A stretch of DNA of 6,778 nucleotides, taken from the NCBI GenBank assembly GCA_013314865.1, contig JABUEV010000135.1:1-6778 (forward strand). Reading direction: 5' to 3'. This document shows positions 1 to 6,457 of the stretch, in pieces. The stretch is from Bacteroidales bacterium. Its GTDB lineage: Bacteria; Bacteroidota; Bacteroidia; Bacteroidales; VadinHA17. A program made the position numbers and the translations under genes. Under the pieces are notes generated by a model, which had not been told where the DNA came from, did not search any database, and worked only from the letters and a program-made list of their open reading frames with translations. How positions within the stretch are numbered: position 1 is the first letter of the stretch; each line of letters starts with the position of its first letter.

Positions 1-2
1 AA

Positions 3-1562
3 ATGCTTTTTTCGCGTGGCCATATCCGGTGGAAATTTCTGGCCTTCGCATTACTGGTACTCCTTTCAGAACAGAAAGTAATAACCCAGGAATCAATACT
101 TGATTCATTGTATACCTTCACTGAAGGTACCACAAGAACAGCAGACGCTCTTAATATTATTTCAAAAAGAACAGGTTACAGTTTTACATACGACAGCAGG
201 CTTATTGATCCTGTCAGAAAAACGGAAATGAATTTCAGGGACATGACCCTGAGAAAAATCCTTGGCAATATTCTTGGAAACGATTCACTTAATTATACTG
301 TAATCGATAAATATATAATCATTTCACGGCAGATAGCTACTTCACACACCGCCCCTGACACAATAAAACGAATTGAAGTACTATATATAACCGGACTGGT
401 TACTGATGAAGAGAGCGGCGAGCCTCTTCAGTTTGCAACGGTAAGCCTTAAAAACAGGGGAAAGGGTACCATAACAAACGGTAACGGGCAGTTTGGACTT
501 AAAATAAATCCCGAATCGATCAACGACACACTCTCAATTTCTTTTCTGGGATTCTATCAGAAAGAGTTACCTGTAAGACAAGCTCTTGACCGAAACCTGA
601 AAATCGAAATGAAAAGGGAATTCATTTCGATACCCGGGATAATCATAAGAAACCAGATACCCCAGGACATAATTCAAAAATCCCTGGCCTCCATAAGCCG
701 TAATTACGGCAACACACCTGCGTACCTTACAGGTTTCTACCGCGAAGGAATACTCAGAAGAAGCAGACTGCAGACTTACTCTGAAGCAGTTATCCGGATT
801 TTTAAAAGTCCTTACACCGGATCACTTCTCTCAGACCAGATTAAGGTTTTTAAAAGCAGGAAGATAGAAAACGTAAAACGTTCCGACACTTTGGCTGTCC
901 GCCTGAAAGCCGGCCTCAGCACCTGCCTTGAACTCGACGGTGTGAAAAACATCTTTGATTTTATCGACCGCAGTAACATGAGCCAGTACAGCTACCGGAT
1001 TACTGATATAGTATCATACGATGACGATGCTGCATATGAAATTGAATTTGTTCAGAAAGAGGATGTGGAAGATGCCCTGTTTACGGGGACAATACATATT
1101 AACACCTCAGATTTTGCGATCCTGCAGGCAGAATTTGAAATTAATCCGAAATACATCAGTAAAATAAGAGACTCCTTTGTCTCTGGTCCGGCTCACGGAT
1201 TCAGTACATGGCCTGTCTCAGTGAAGTACTTTGTAAATTACCGCAAAATAAATGACAGGTACTTCCTTAACCACGTAAGAGGTGACCTTGTGTTTGCTTC
1301 AAGAAAAAAACAGCAGTTATTCAACACTCAGTTTAACATATTCTTCGAATTGGCCATTACCGGCATTGACCTTGAAAATGTCACCCGGTTTGAGAGAGAA
1401 GAACTTGCACCTGTGCATTCAGTATTTTCAAGGACTATTACAAATTATGATCCGGTTTTCTGGGGCGATCAGGATTTCTTAAGGCCTGAGGACAATCTGC
1501 TCCAGGCTCTGAAGAATATGAAAGTACGGTTGCAGGAGTTTTCTGGTGAAGATTCCAGGTAA
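3..1562 (+). CDS. STN / carboxypeptidase-regulatory-like domain envelope protein
   Basis: This is a 519-residue secreted or envelope protein. Residues 8-24 are a hydrophobic signal segment after basic residues, so it should leave the cytoplasm. Residues about 40-110 fit an STN domain (the short N-terminal domain of TonB-dependent receptors and secretins). Residues about 127-205 fit a carboxypeptidase-regulatory-like beta-sandwich, with the typical ITGLVTDEESGEPLQFATV start and a GKGTITNGNGQF turn. Residues about 215-490 are beta-rich, with family-like patches NYGNTPAYLTGFYRE and NYDPVFWGDQDFLRPED. No TonB-dependent barrel follows, so it is not a full receptor. In Bacteroidota such proteins often sit near ECF sigma/FecR regulators, but that part of the locus would lie outside the window. 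The ATG has only two bases before it, so the ribosome site is unseen and a start slightly upstream is possible. It converges on the OmpA gene. The substrate is unknown. Confidence 0.82.
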   Translation: MLFSRGHIRWKFLAFALLVLLSEQKVITQESILDSLYTFTEGTTRTADALNIISKRTGYSFTYDSRLIDPVRKTEMNFRDMTLRKILGNILGNDSLNYTVIDKYIIISRQIATSHTAPDTIKRIEVLYITGLVTDEESGEPLQFATVSLKNRGKGTITNGNGQFGLKINPESINDTLSISFLGFYQKELPVRQALDRNLKIEMKREFISIPGIIIRNQIPQDIIQKSLASISRNYGNTPAYLTGFYREGILRRSRLQTYSEAVIRIFKSPYTGSLLSDQIKVFKSRKIENVKRSDTLAVRLKAGLSTCLELDGVKNIFDFIDRSNMSQYSYRITDIVSYDDDAAYEIEFVQKEDVEDALFTGTIHINTSDFAILQAEFEINPKYISKIRDSFVSGPAHGFSTWPVSVKYFVNYRKINDRYFLNHVRGDLVFASRKKQQLFNTQFNIFFELAITGIDLENVTRFEREELAPVHSVFSRTITNYDPVFWGDQDFLRPEDNLLQALKNMKVRLQEFSGEDSR

Positions 1563-1570
1563 TCTTTATA

Positions 1571-2584
1571 TCAGTATTTGTCAATCAGTTCATAAAGTTC
1601 AGTCAGGTCAGGAGTGAGAATTATCTCAGTTCTTCTGTTCTTTTGACGGGCTTCAGGTGTGTCTGCCCGCTCAACCGGGATATACTCACTGCGGCCTGAG
1701 GCAATAAGTCTTTCCGGTTTAATCCTTGACCCTTCAAGCAGAACTCTTACAACAGTCGTTGCCCTTTTTACACTCAGATCCCAGTTGTCCCTCAGCTGTC
1801 CGCTACCAGGCCTGTACGGAACATTATCAGTGTGACCCTCAATAGTAACCTGTATGTCCGGATTTCTTTCCAGAACACCTGCAAGTTTTCTTAATGCATT
1901 CCTGCCGTTGGCGTCAATTTCCCAGCTGGCTGTTTTAAACAATAATTCTTCATCAAGCGAGACATAAACTTTCCCGTTCTTAAGGGTAACTGTCAGACCA
2001 TTGTTTTCAAAGCCCAGCAATGCCTCGGAAACTTTATTCTTAAGATCCTGTGATATCTTTTTCTGGGCATCAAGTATCTTTTCAAGTTCGGCCATTCTTG
2101 CATTTTTTTTCTCAAGTTCAAGTGTCAGTTCGTCCAGGGCAATCTTTTTTGAGTCGAGCGATCGTTCAAGCTGACGCAGAACCTCTTCTTTCTGCTTCAG
2201 GTCCTCCTGTACAGTCTGAAGTTCTGTCAGAAGTCGCTTTGTTTCACTAACATTTCCCCTGATAAGCTCCTCCTGGGCAACCTGGAGATCGTTGTACCTG
2301 GCTGTCAGAATGCCAAGCTCCTCACGTGCCTTGTCACGCTCAGTCTTTATGCTTTCAAGTTCCTTTCTTATGCCTGACATATCCTCATCAAACCTTGCAG
2401 TTTTAGCCTCTAATTCCCTGGTAAGCATAGTAAGTCTGATGTTCTCAGCCTTGAATTCATCCCTTTCAATAAGATTCTGGCGGTTTGTGGTCTGAAGTGT
2501 CCTGAACCTGCTGCTTGTTACGCAGGATGACAACAGAAAAACCGTAGTCAAAGCAACTGTTTCAATAATCCTGTTTCTGCCCAT
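1571..2584 (-). CDS. OmpA-family coiled-coil lipoprotein (peptidoglycan binding)
   Basis: This 337-residue protein probably links the outer membrane to peptidoglycan. The N-terminus is a lipoprotein signal with lipobox LLSSC, so Cys21 is the predicted lipidated residue. Residues about 32-185 are rich in E, K, L and R with heptad-like spacing (for example ELEAKTARFDEDM and ERDKAREELGILT), indicating a long coiled coil. Residues about 195-325 form an OmpA C-terminal domain: VTIEGHTDN contains the Asp (D253) and NWDLSVKRA the Arg (R274) that in OmpA contact the diaminopimelate of peptidoglycan, and QKNRRTEI is the usual closing motif. It lacks the N-terminal beta-barrel of classical OmpA, so it resembles Pal-like or MotB-like proteins; without a flagellar context a structural role is more likely. 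It is divergent from dxs across 162 bp. The ATG at the signal peptide is the natural start. Confidence 0.88.
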   Translation of the reverse strand: MGRNRIIETVALTTVFLLSSCVTSSRFRTLQTTNRQNLIERDEFKAENIRLTMLTRELEAKTARFDEDMSGIRKELESIKTERDKAREELGILTARYNDLQVAQEELIRGNVSETKRLLTELQTVQEDLKQKEEVLRQLERSLDSKKIALDELTLELEKKNARMAELEKILDAQKKISQDLKNKVSEALLGFENNGLTVTLKNGKVYVSLDEELLFKTASWEIDANGRNALRKLAGVLERNPDIQVTIEGHTDNVPYRPGSGQLRDNWDLSVKRATTVVRVLLEGSRIKPERLIASGRSEYIPVERADTPEARQKNRRTEIILTPDLTELYELIDKY

Positions 2585-2656
2585 AATATCTTTTTAAATT
2601 AACCGGTTCGAAACAATCTTTTGTCTTTAATTGTTATAAGCCCGTATCCTTCAGAA

Positions 2657-2690
2657 CAAAAATAAGAAAAACCCCGTTAAGCTTCAGCAA
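2657..2690 (-). promoter_or_regulatory. candidate Bacteroidota promoter for the OmpA-family gene
   Basis: On the minus strand, positions 2664-2657 read TATTTTTG, a full match to the Bacteroidota -7 element TAnnTTTG. A TTG lies 23 bp upstream (2690-2688), acceptable but long for the -33 element. Transcription would start near 2650 and give a leader of about 65 nt before the ATG. The motif is short and the region AT-rich, so chance is possible. Confidence 0.35.
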
Positions 2691-2698
2691 CCACGGGG
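2667..2698 (-). terminator. terminator-like hairpin with T5 tract, minus strand
   Basis: Read on the minus strand, CCCCGT (2698-2693) pairs with ACGGGG (2677-2672) and is followed at once by five T (2671-2667). This is the layout of an intrinsic terminator, though the stem is only 6 bp with a 15-nt loop. No minus-strand gene ends here. It could stop antisense transcription coming out of dxs, or act as an attenuator if the OmpA-family gene has a promoter further upstream. It has no T tract on the plus strand. Confidence 0.4.
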
Positions 2699-2711
2699 GA
2701 ATAATAATTGT

Positions 2712-2719
2712 TATATTTG
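2712..2719 (+). promoter_or_regulatory. candidate -7 promoter element for dxs
   Basis: TATATTTG is a full match to the Bacteroidota -7 consensus TAnnTTTG. It would start transcription near 2725 and leave a leader of about 22 nt before the ATG at 2747. No good TTG is seen at the -33 distance. The element overlaps an in-frame TTG at 2708, which argues that translation starts at 2747 and not at 2708. Confidence 0.45.
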
Positions 2720-2746
2720 CATATTGAAAAAGAGCGCATTATTAAG

Positions 2747-4972
2747 ATGAACCCTGAGGAAAGCCTGCTCAATAAAATATCGACTCCCGAAGATCTCAGA
2801 AAACTTGACCGCACTGATCTGGTGAAAGTCAGCGATGAACTAAGACAGTTCATAATAGATGTCGTCAGCAATAATCCAGGGCATTTTGGTGCAAGTCTTG
2901 GCGTTGTAGAATTAACCGTAGCTCTGCACTATGTGTTCAATACTCCATATGATAAAATAATCTGGGATGTCGGCCACCAGGCCTACGGGCACAAAATACT
3001 TACGGGCCGCAGGGAAGTCTTTTCAACCAACAGGAAATACAAGGGGATAAGCGGCTTTCCTAAGATGGCGGAAAGTGAATATGATGCATTCGGCACCGGA
3101 CACTCATCAACCTCAATCTCTGCAGCCCTGGGAATGGCTATTGCCGCTAAACAGAAAGGTGAAAACCGTCATGTCATTGCTGTTATAGGGGATGGGGCCA
3201 TGACTGCCGGAGAGGCCTTCGAAGGACTTAATAACGCCGGAATAGCCAAGGCAGATCTTCTTGTAATTCTAAACGACAATAATATTGCCATCGATCCCAA
3301 TGTGGGTGCCCTTAAGGAGTACCTCCTTGACATCTCCACTAGCAAGGCTTATAACAGACTGAGGGATAAAATATGGAACGCCCTCGGAAGATTCGGAAAA
3401 TACAGTCCGCATGCAAGAAATGTGGCAAAACAGATTCAGGCGGGATTAAAAAGCACAATTCTTGACAGAAGCAACCTTTTTGAAGGAATGAATTTCAGGT
3501 ATTTTGGTCCGATCGACGGCCATGACGTACTTCACCTGACAAATATACTTGAAGACCTTAAAAGAATACCCGGGCCAAAACTTTTACATTGCCTCACCGT
3601 AAAAGGAAAAGGATTTAAGCATGCAGAGGAAAACCAGACAGCTTTTCATGCCCCGGGGAAATTTGACAAAAATACAGGCAAAATATTTGCCTCTCAGGAA
3701 TCATGTGCCGCTCCAACATACCAGGAAGTGTTTGGCAAAACAATTCTTGAACTGGCTAAGACCAATGACAAGATTGCTGGCATAACACCTGCAATGCCGA
3801 CAGGCTGTTCCCTGTCGATAATGATGAAAGAGATACCTGAACGGACATTTGACGTCGGAATTGCAGAACAGCATGCTGTGACATTTTCAGCCGGGCTTGC
3901 AACTCAGGGCATGATACCATTCTGCAATATTTACTCTTCGTTCATCCAGAGGGCTTACGACCAGGTAATTCATGATGTGGCGCTTCAGAATCTCCATGTG
4001 GTGTTCTGCCTCGACCGCGGCGGTCTTGTTGGCTCTGACGGTGCAACCCATCATGGCTTTTTTGATATTGCCTTTATGCGTACCATCCCCAATATGATCG
4101 TCGCTGCACCAATGAATGCCCTTGAACTGAGAAACTTGATGTATACTGCCCAGCTTGATAAAATCAAATCACCCTTTTCAATCCGCTACCCAAGAGGATG
4201 TGGAATGATAACCGACTGGGATAAACCGTTCGAAGAAATTGAAATCGGTAAGGCAAGGAAGATCAGCGACGGTAAGGATATTGCAGTTCTCAGCATCGGG
4301 CACCCCGGTAATTTCGTGACTGAAGCTGTTAAACTACTCTCTTCTTCAGGTATTTCGATTGCACACTATGATATGAGGTTTGCCGCTCCGATTGACAAAG
4401 ATACTCTTCATGAGGTATTCAGGAAATTCAACAGGATAATCACTGTAGAAGACGGCATGCTGAAAGGCGGTTTTGGAAGTGCTGTTATTGAATTCATGTG
4501 TGATAACGGCTACCAGGCCGAGGTGCGCAGACTGGGCATTCCGGATTATTTTGTGGAGCAGGGAACACAGGAAGAGTTAATAAGGGAATGCGGATTTGAT
4601 GCTGAGGCAATTGCGGTCAGCATAAAGGAAATGATGAAAAGGGGCGAAGGACAAATGGCTATGGGCTCAAAGCTCAGTGCACAGAGCACAGGCCAAAAGC
4701 ACAGGGTTAAGAGTGCAGGGCAAAGGCTAAAAGCACTGAACGATGAAAAAGAACCGGACGCTCAGGGTTCAATTGTCCTCCGAGACTCTGAAGAAGGAAG
4801 AGGGCTCGGGGCTCCGAATCCGGGGAAAAATGCTGAACAGGCTGTCCAGCTTTCTTTCCAGGAACCTGAAACCACTGATAATCTTAAAAACAATTTGAAT
4901 AAATCGTCAGCAAGCCTTCCCGGAGCAAAAAATATTGACCTGAAAGGAAAACCAAGTACAGCTATTATTTAA
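2747..4972 (+). CDS. dxs: 1-deoxy-D-xylulose-5-phosphate synthase with extended C-terminus
   Basis: Dxs is a cytoplasmic, thiamine-diphosphate- and Mg-dependent enzyme that condenses pyruvate with glyceraldehyde-3-phosphate to 1-deoxy-D-xylulose-5-phosphate, opening the MEP isoprenoid pathway (also feeding thiamine and pyridoxal synthesis). Visible in the 741-residue product: NPGHFGASLG (43-52), IWDVGHQAYGHKILTGR (72-88), the cofactor motif GDGAMTAG to NDN (148-178, metal ligands D149 and N178), FGPIDGHD (253-260), the catalytic Glu in GIAEQHAV (E374), YSSFIQRAYDQ (396-406), DRGGLVGSDGATHHG (423-437) and SIRYPRG (478-484). The transketolase C-terminal domain ends near residue 630. Most Dxs proteins stop about there, at roughly 620-640 residues; here a polar, probably disordered tail of about 110 residues follows (4640-4969). 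The ATG at 2747 is chosen because the protein aligns with the family from there and the upstream TTG at 2708 overlaps a promoter motif. All core catalytic motifs look intact. Confidence 0.96.
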   Translation: MNPEESLLNKISTPEDLRKLDRTDLVKVSDELRQFIIDVVSNNPGHFGASLGVVELTVALHYVFNTPYDKIIWDVGHQAYGHKILTGRREVFSTNRKYKGISGFPKMAESEYDAFGTGHSSTSISAALGMAIAAKQKGENRHVIAVIGDGAMTAGEAFEGLNNAGIAKADLLVILNDNNIAIDPNVGALKEYLLDISTSKAYNRLRDKIWNALGRFGKYSPHARNVAKQIQAGLKSTILDRSNLFEGMNFRYFGPIDGHDVLHLTNILEDLKRIPGPKLLHCLTVKGKGFKHAEENQTAFHAPGKFDKNTGKIFASQESCAAPTYQEVFGKTILELAKTNDKIAGITPAMPTGCSLSIMMKEIPERTFDVGIAEQHAVTFSAGLATQGMIPFCNIYSSFIQRAYDQVIHDVALQNLHVVFCLDRGGLVGSDGATHHGFFDIAFMRTIPNMIVAAPMNALELRNLMYTAQLDKIKSPFSIRYPRGCGMITDWDKPFEEIEIGKARKISDGKDIAVLSIGHPGNFVTEAVKLLSSSGISIAHYDMRFAAPIDKDTLHEVFRKFNRIITVEDGMLKGGFGSAVIEFMCDNGYQAEVRRLGIPDYFVEQGTQEELIRECGFDAEAIAVSIKEMMKRGEGQMAMGSKLSAQSTGQKHRVKSAGQRLKALNDEKEPDAQGSIVLRDSEEGRGLGAPNPGKNAEQAVQLSFQEPETTDNLKNNLNKSSASLPGAKNIDLKGKPSTAII
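4640..4969 (+). other. family-atypical C-terminal tail of Dxs
   Basis: This is residues about 632-741 of the Dxs product. The composition shifts to Q, K, S, G, N and E with few aromatics and no clear fold. It starts with an imperfect repeat (STGQKHRVK followed by SAGQRLKAL); the underlying DNA also shows degenerate repeats of gcacaggccaaaagcac type. The reading frame stays open to a TAA at 4970. I recognise no domain. It may be an acquired linker, or former 3' non-coding DNA captured by loss of the original stop. Confidence 0.6.
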
Positions 4973-4979
4973 TTATATT

Positions 4980-4995
4980 GTTAGATTAATCTAAC
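4980..4995. promoter_or_regulatory. perfect 16-bp AT-rich palindrome in the dxs to DUF1080 gap
   Basis: GTTAGATTAATCTAAC is perfectly self-complementary and starts 8 nt after the dxs stop. As RNA it would give only a 6-bp stem with a TTAA loop, and the nearest T run (T9 at 5028-5036) is about 32 nt further on, so it is a poor intrinsic terminator. A dimeric-regulator operator for the downstream lipoprotein gene is an equally good reading. The rest of the 139-bp gap is AT-rich, with no clear TAnnTTTG promoter and no further gene. Confidence 0.4.
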
Positions 4996-5111
4996 CAATA
5001 ACACAAAATAAATTAATCTTCTTGTCATTTTTTTTTACCGAAACAATTTAACAACTGAATTATTCAAAGCATAATCAATCATTAGCAAAAATAACCTGTA
5101 AAGTCAACTGT

Positions 5112-5894
5112 ATGAAAAACACCATTGTATTGTTTGCCGTAATTCTGCTTGCATTCTCATGCGGCACCGGGGGGAAAAAGGCGCCTTCACAACCCAAAGA
5201 GGAATGGATTCAGCTATTCAACGGAAAGGATCTTACCGGCTGGGACATAAAGATCAAAGGCTATGAATTGAACAACAATTATAAAAACATCTTCAGGGTT
5301 GAGGATGGGATATTGAAAGTCAGGTACGAAGGATTTGAAAAATTCAACAACGAGTTTGGGCACATTTTTTACAAAGAGCCGTTTTCACATTACAAATTAC
5401 GCATTGAGTACCGGTTTGTCGGTGAACAGGTACCTGGCGGACCGTCATGGGCCTTCAGAAACAGCGGGGTAATGCTGCACTCACAGTCGGCTGAATCGAT
5501 GCTGATTGACCAGGATTTCCCTGTTTCAATTGAAGCCCAGTTCCTTGGGGGTAACGGTGTTGATGAACGTCCGACTCTCAATGTGTGCACACCAGGTACA
5601 CATATTGTCATGAACGGAGAGCTTATAACACAGCATTGTACAAGTTCAAAGTCTAAGACCTATCATGGCGATGTATGGGTTACTGCGGAATTTGTAGTCC
5701 GCGGAAGTGAGGTTATACATCACATACTTGACGGGGATACGGTTTTGACGTACAACAAGCCTCAGGTAGGCGGGGCATATGAAGGATATCCGGTGCCTGA
5801 AGGCACTCTTCTCGAAGAAGGATATATATGCCTTCAGGCAGAGAGTCATCCGGTGGAGTTCAGAAAAGTTGAGTTGCTGAAGCTGGAAAAATAG
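5112..5894 (+). CDS. DUF1080 / 3-keto-disaccharide hydrolase-like lipoprotein
   Basis: This 260-residue lipoprotein belongs to the DUF1080 family (PF06439, also named 3-keto-disaccharide hydrolase), which has a concanavalin-like beta-sandwich and acts on or binds carbohydrate in the periplasm or at the cell surface. The signal ends in lipobox LAFSC with Cys17 as lipid site; no acidic surface-export signal follows the Cys, so a periplasmic-facing location is slightly favoured. Family motifs run in order: WIQLFNGKDLTGW (32-44), FRVEDGILKV (61-70), FRNSGVMLHSQ (115-125), PVSIEAQFLGG (137-147), LNVCTPGTH (156-164), WVTAEFVVRGSEVIHHILDG (189-208), YNKPQVGG (214-221) and GYICLQAESHPVEFRKVELL (237-256). 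Length is normal for a single-domain member and the gene looks complete. The exact substrate cannot be read from sequence. No sugar-utilisation genes lie beside it here, so it appears to stand alone. Confidence 0.9.
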   Translation: MKNTIVLFAVILLAFSCGTGGKKAPSQPKEEWIQLFNGKDLTGWDIKIKGYELNNNYKNIFRVEDGILKVRYEGFEKFNNEFGHIFYKEPFSHYKLRIEYRFVGEQVPGGPSWAFRNSGVMLHSQSAESMLIDQDFPVSIEAQFLGGNGVDERPTLNVCTPGTHIVMNGELITQHCTSSKSKTYHGDVWVTAEFVVRGSEVIHHILDGDTVLTYNKPQVGGAYEGYPVPEGTLLEEGYICLQAESHPVEFRKVELLKLEK

Positions 5895-5917
5895 AGAGCA
5901 GATACGTTAAAATTTTC

Positions 5918-5925
5918 TATTTTTG
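5918..5925 (+). promoter_or_regulatory. candidate -7 promoter element ahead of element A and tRNA-Leu
   Basis: TATTTTTG matches TAnnTTTG in full. Transcription would begin near 5932, almost exactly where repeat element A starts (5933). I see no good -33 TTG. No equally good motif lies between element A and the tRNA, so the tRNA may be made from here with element A as its leader. Confidence 0.35.
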
Positions 5926-5932
5926 CTTTGCC

Positions 5933-6027
5933 TTCTGCCCGGATGGCAGGGCCGAGTGAAAAGACGCGACATGTTATGTCGCGGCCACGAGGAGCCAGAC
6001 TGCAGGGCTGGCAATTCCGCCATCCGG
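5933..6027 (+). repeat. hairpin repeat element A, tRNA-Leu-derived ends
   Basis: The first 15 nt (TTCTGCCCGGATGGC, 5933-5947) equal the tRNA-Leu leader and first 11 tRNA bases (6056-6070). A 65-nt core follows (5948-6012). Within it AGGGCCGAG (5948-5956) and CGAGGAGCCAG (5988-5998) bracket a 31-nt centre that forms an 8-bp perfect hairpin (CGCGACAT, loop GTT, ATGTCGCG; 5965-5983). GCAG (5946-5949) can pair with CTGC (6000-6003), and CCGGATG (5939-5945) with CATCCGG (6021-6027), giving one closed stem structure of about 90 nt. A second copy of the core is in the broken tRNA at 6473-6537. No coding function is seen. Confidence 0.75.
6012..6027 (-). repeat. inverted 16-bp copy of the tRNA-Leu 5' region
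   Basis: CAATTCCGCCATCCGG is the exact reverse complement of tRNA-Leu positions 6062-6077, covering most of the 5' acceptor strand and the 5' half of the D-arm. The two lie 34 nt apart, so a transcript running through both could form a 16-bp stem that competes with the tRNA fold. Confidence 0.85.
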
Positions 6028-6059
6028 ATATAAATTGTTCTTTAATAATTGATTGTTCT

Positions 6060-6143
6060 GCCCGGATGGCGGAATTGGTAGACGCGCTGGTCTCAAACAC
6101 CAGTGGCAGAAATGCTGTGTGGGTTCAAGTCCCACTCCGGGTA
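6060..6143 (+). tRNA. tRNA-Leu (anticodon CAA)
   Basis: This is an intact 84-nt class II tRNA reading UUG codons. The acceptor stem is GCCCGGA (6060-6066) with TCCGGGT (6136-6142), the first pair being G-U. The D-stem GCG/CGC is 6069-6071 with 6083-6085. The anticodon stem CTGGT/ACCAG (6087-6091, 6099-6103) closes loop CTCAAAC with anticodon CAA at 6094-6096. The long variable arm at 6104-6118 is typical of leucine tRNAs. The T-stem is GTGGG/CCCAC (6119-6123, 6131-6135) with loop TTCAAGT. Discriminator A6143 is typical for Leu. The CCA end is not encoded (CAA follows). It sits between element A and the tandem hairpin repeats, and a broken copy lies about 400 bp downstream. Confidence 0.95.
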
Positions 6144-6290
6144 CAAATAACTTACGGTTCCCTGCCCGACTGACGTCGTTCAGGCGGGCCTTCCCGACTG
6201 GCGTCGTTCAGGCGGGCCTGCCCGACTGACAGCGTTCAGGCGGGCCTGTCCGACTGACAGCGGTCAGGCGGGGATCCCGGCTCCGGGTAC
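6135..6290 (+). repeat. 10-bp direct repeats of the tRNA 3' end bracketing a 136-bp insert
   Basis: CTCCGGGTAC occurs at 6135-6144 (end of tRNA-Leu) and at 6281-6290. The 136 bp between them hold the tandem hairpin repeats. The pattern resembles a target duplication or attachment-site scar at a tRNA 3' end, a common integration target, but no integrase or transposase is present. It may also come from recombination between tRNA copies. Confidence 0.55.
6161..6272. repeat. four tandem 28-bp hairpin repeats
   Basis: Four directly abutting 28-bp units lie at 6161-6188, 6189-6216, 6217-6244 and 6245-6272. Each has the plan CCTGCCCGACTGA, a 6-nt loop, then TCAGGCGGG, so each can fold: CCCG pairs CGGG and CTGA pairs TCAG, around an A/G mismatch. 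Loops are CGTCGT in units 1-2, CAGCGT in unit 3 and CAGCGG in unit 4. Unit 2 changes A to G in CTGA, which leaves a G-U pair, so folding is kept. There is no spacer between units, no T tract and no open reading frame of note. Confidence 0.85.
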
Positions 6291-6312
6291 TGAAAAAGAG
6301 CGAGAGTGAGAG
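6281..6312 (+). repeat. duplicated tRNA-Leu tail plus GA-rich flank
   Basis: These 32 bp match 6595-6626 with one difference (C6301 against T6615). The block is the last bases of tRNA-Leu (CTCCGGGTAC) followed by TGAAAAAGAG and GAGAGTGAGAG. The flank of the broken tRNA copy thus recurs here without a tRNA body, which suggests a deleted or recombined tRNA-Leu copy. Confidence 0.8.
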
Positions 6313-6457
6313 TCGTAGATACTGACCGAAGCGTCAGTACGGGAGCGGGTAAGCTTGCTTCTTGTTACTTAAAATTCAAAATAACCCCTGCTCATTCATT
6401 CTTATCAATGAGTTAATACCTCGTCCTCTTTTAAAACATTTCAACTCCCATCATTTT
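6313..6457. other. gene-free spacer with small hairpins
   Basis: No credible gene is seen. The main feature is a perfect 7-bp hairpin at 6320-6339 (TACTGAC, loop CGAAGC, GTCAGTA). A weaker 6-bp inverted repeat CTCATT/AATGAG lies at 6391-6412. The rest, to the T-run before the broken tRNA, is AT-rich unique sequence. Confidence 0.5.

Noticed and set aside
3..1562. Full TonB-dependent receptor
   Set aside because: The STN and regulatory-like domains are present, but at 519 residues there is no plug and no 22-strand barrel.
2725..2736. TGAAAAAGAGCG upstream of dxs, same 12 bases as 6291-6302
   Set aside because: It is short and low in complexity, and flanking bases do not match, so chance is the better explanation.
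2708..2746. Possible TTG start for dxs 13 codons upstream of the ATG
   Set aside because: The extra residues are not Dxs-like, the TTG overlaps the TATATTTG promoter motif, and the ATG at 2747 gives the expected N-terminus.
5933..6027. Integron attC site
   Set aside because: It has a variable stem between fixed ends, but no GTTRRRY-type core sites and no integrase or gene cassettes.
5846..6100. An 84-codon open frame on the minus strand
   Set aside because: It lies antisense to the end of the lipoprotein gene, element A and part of the tRNA, with no recognisable protein features.
5928..6173. An 81-codon open frame on the plus strand
   Set aside because: It runs through repeat element A and the whole tRNA-Leu gene, so it is a by-product of non-coding sequence.
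6161..6272. CRISPR array
   Set aside because: The 28-bp units abut directly with no spacers between them and no cas genes are present; it is a tandem hairpin repeat.
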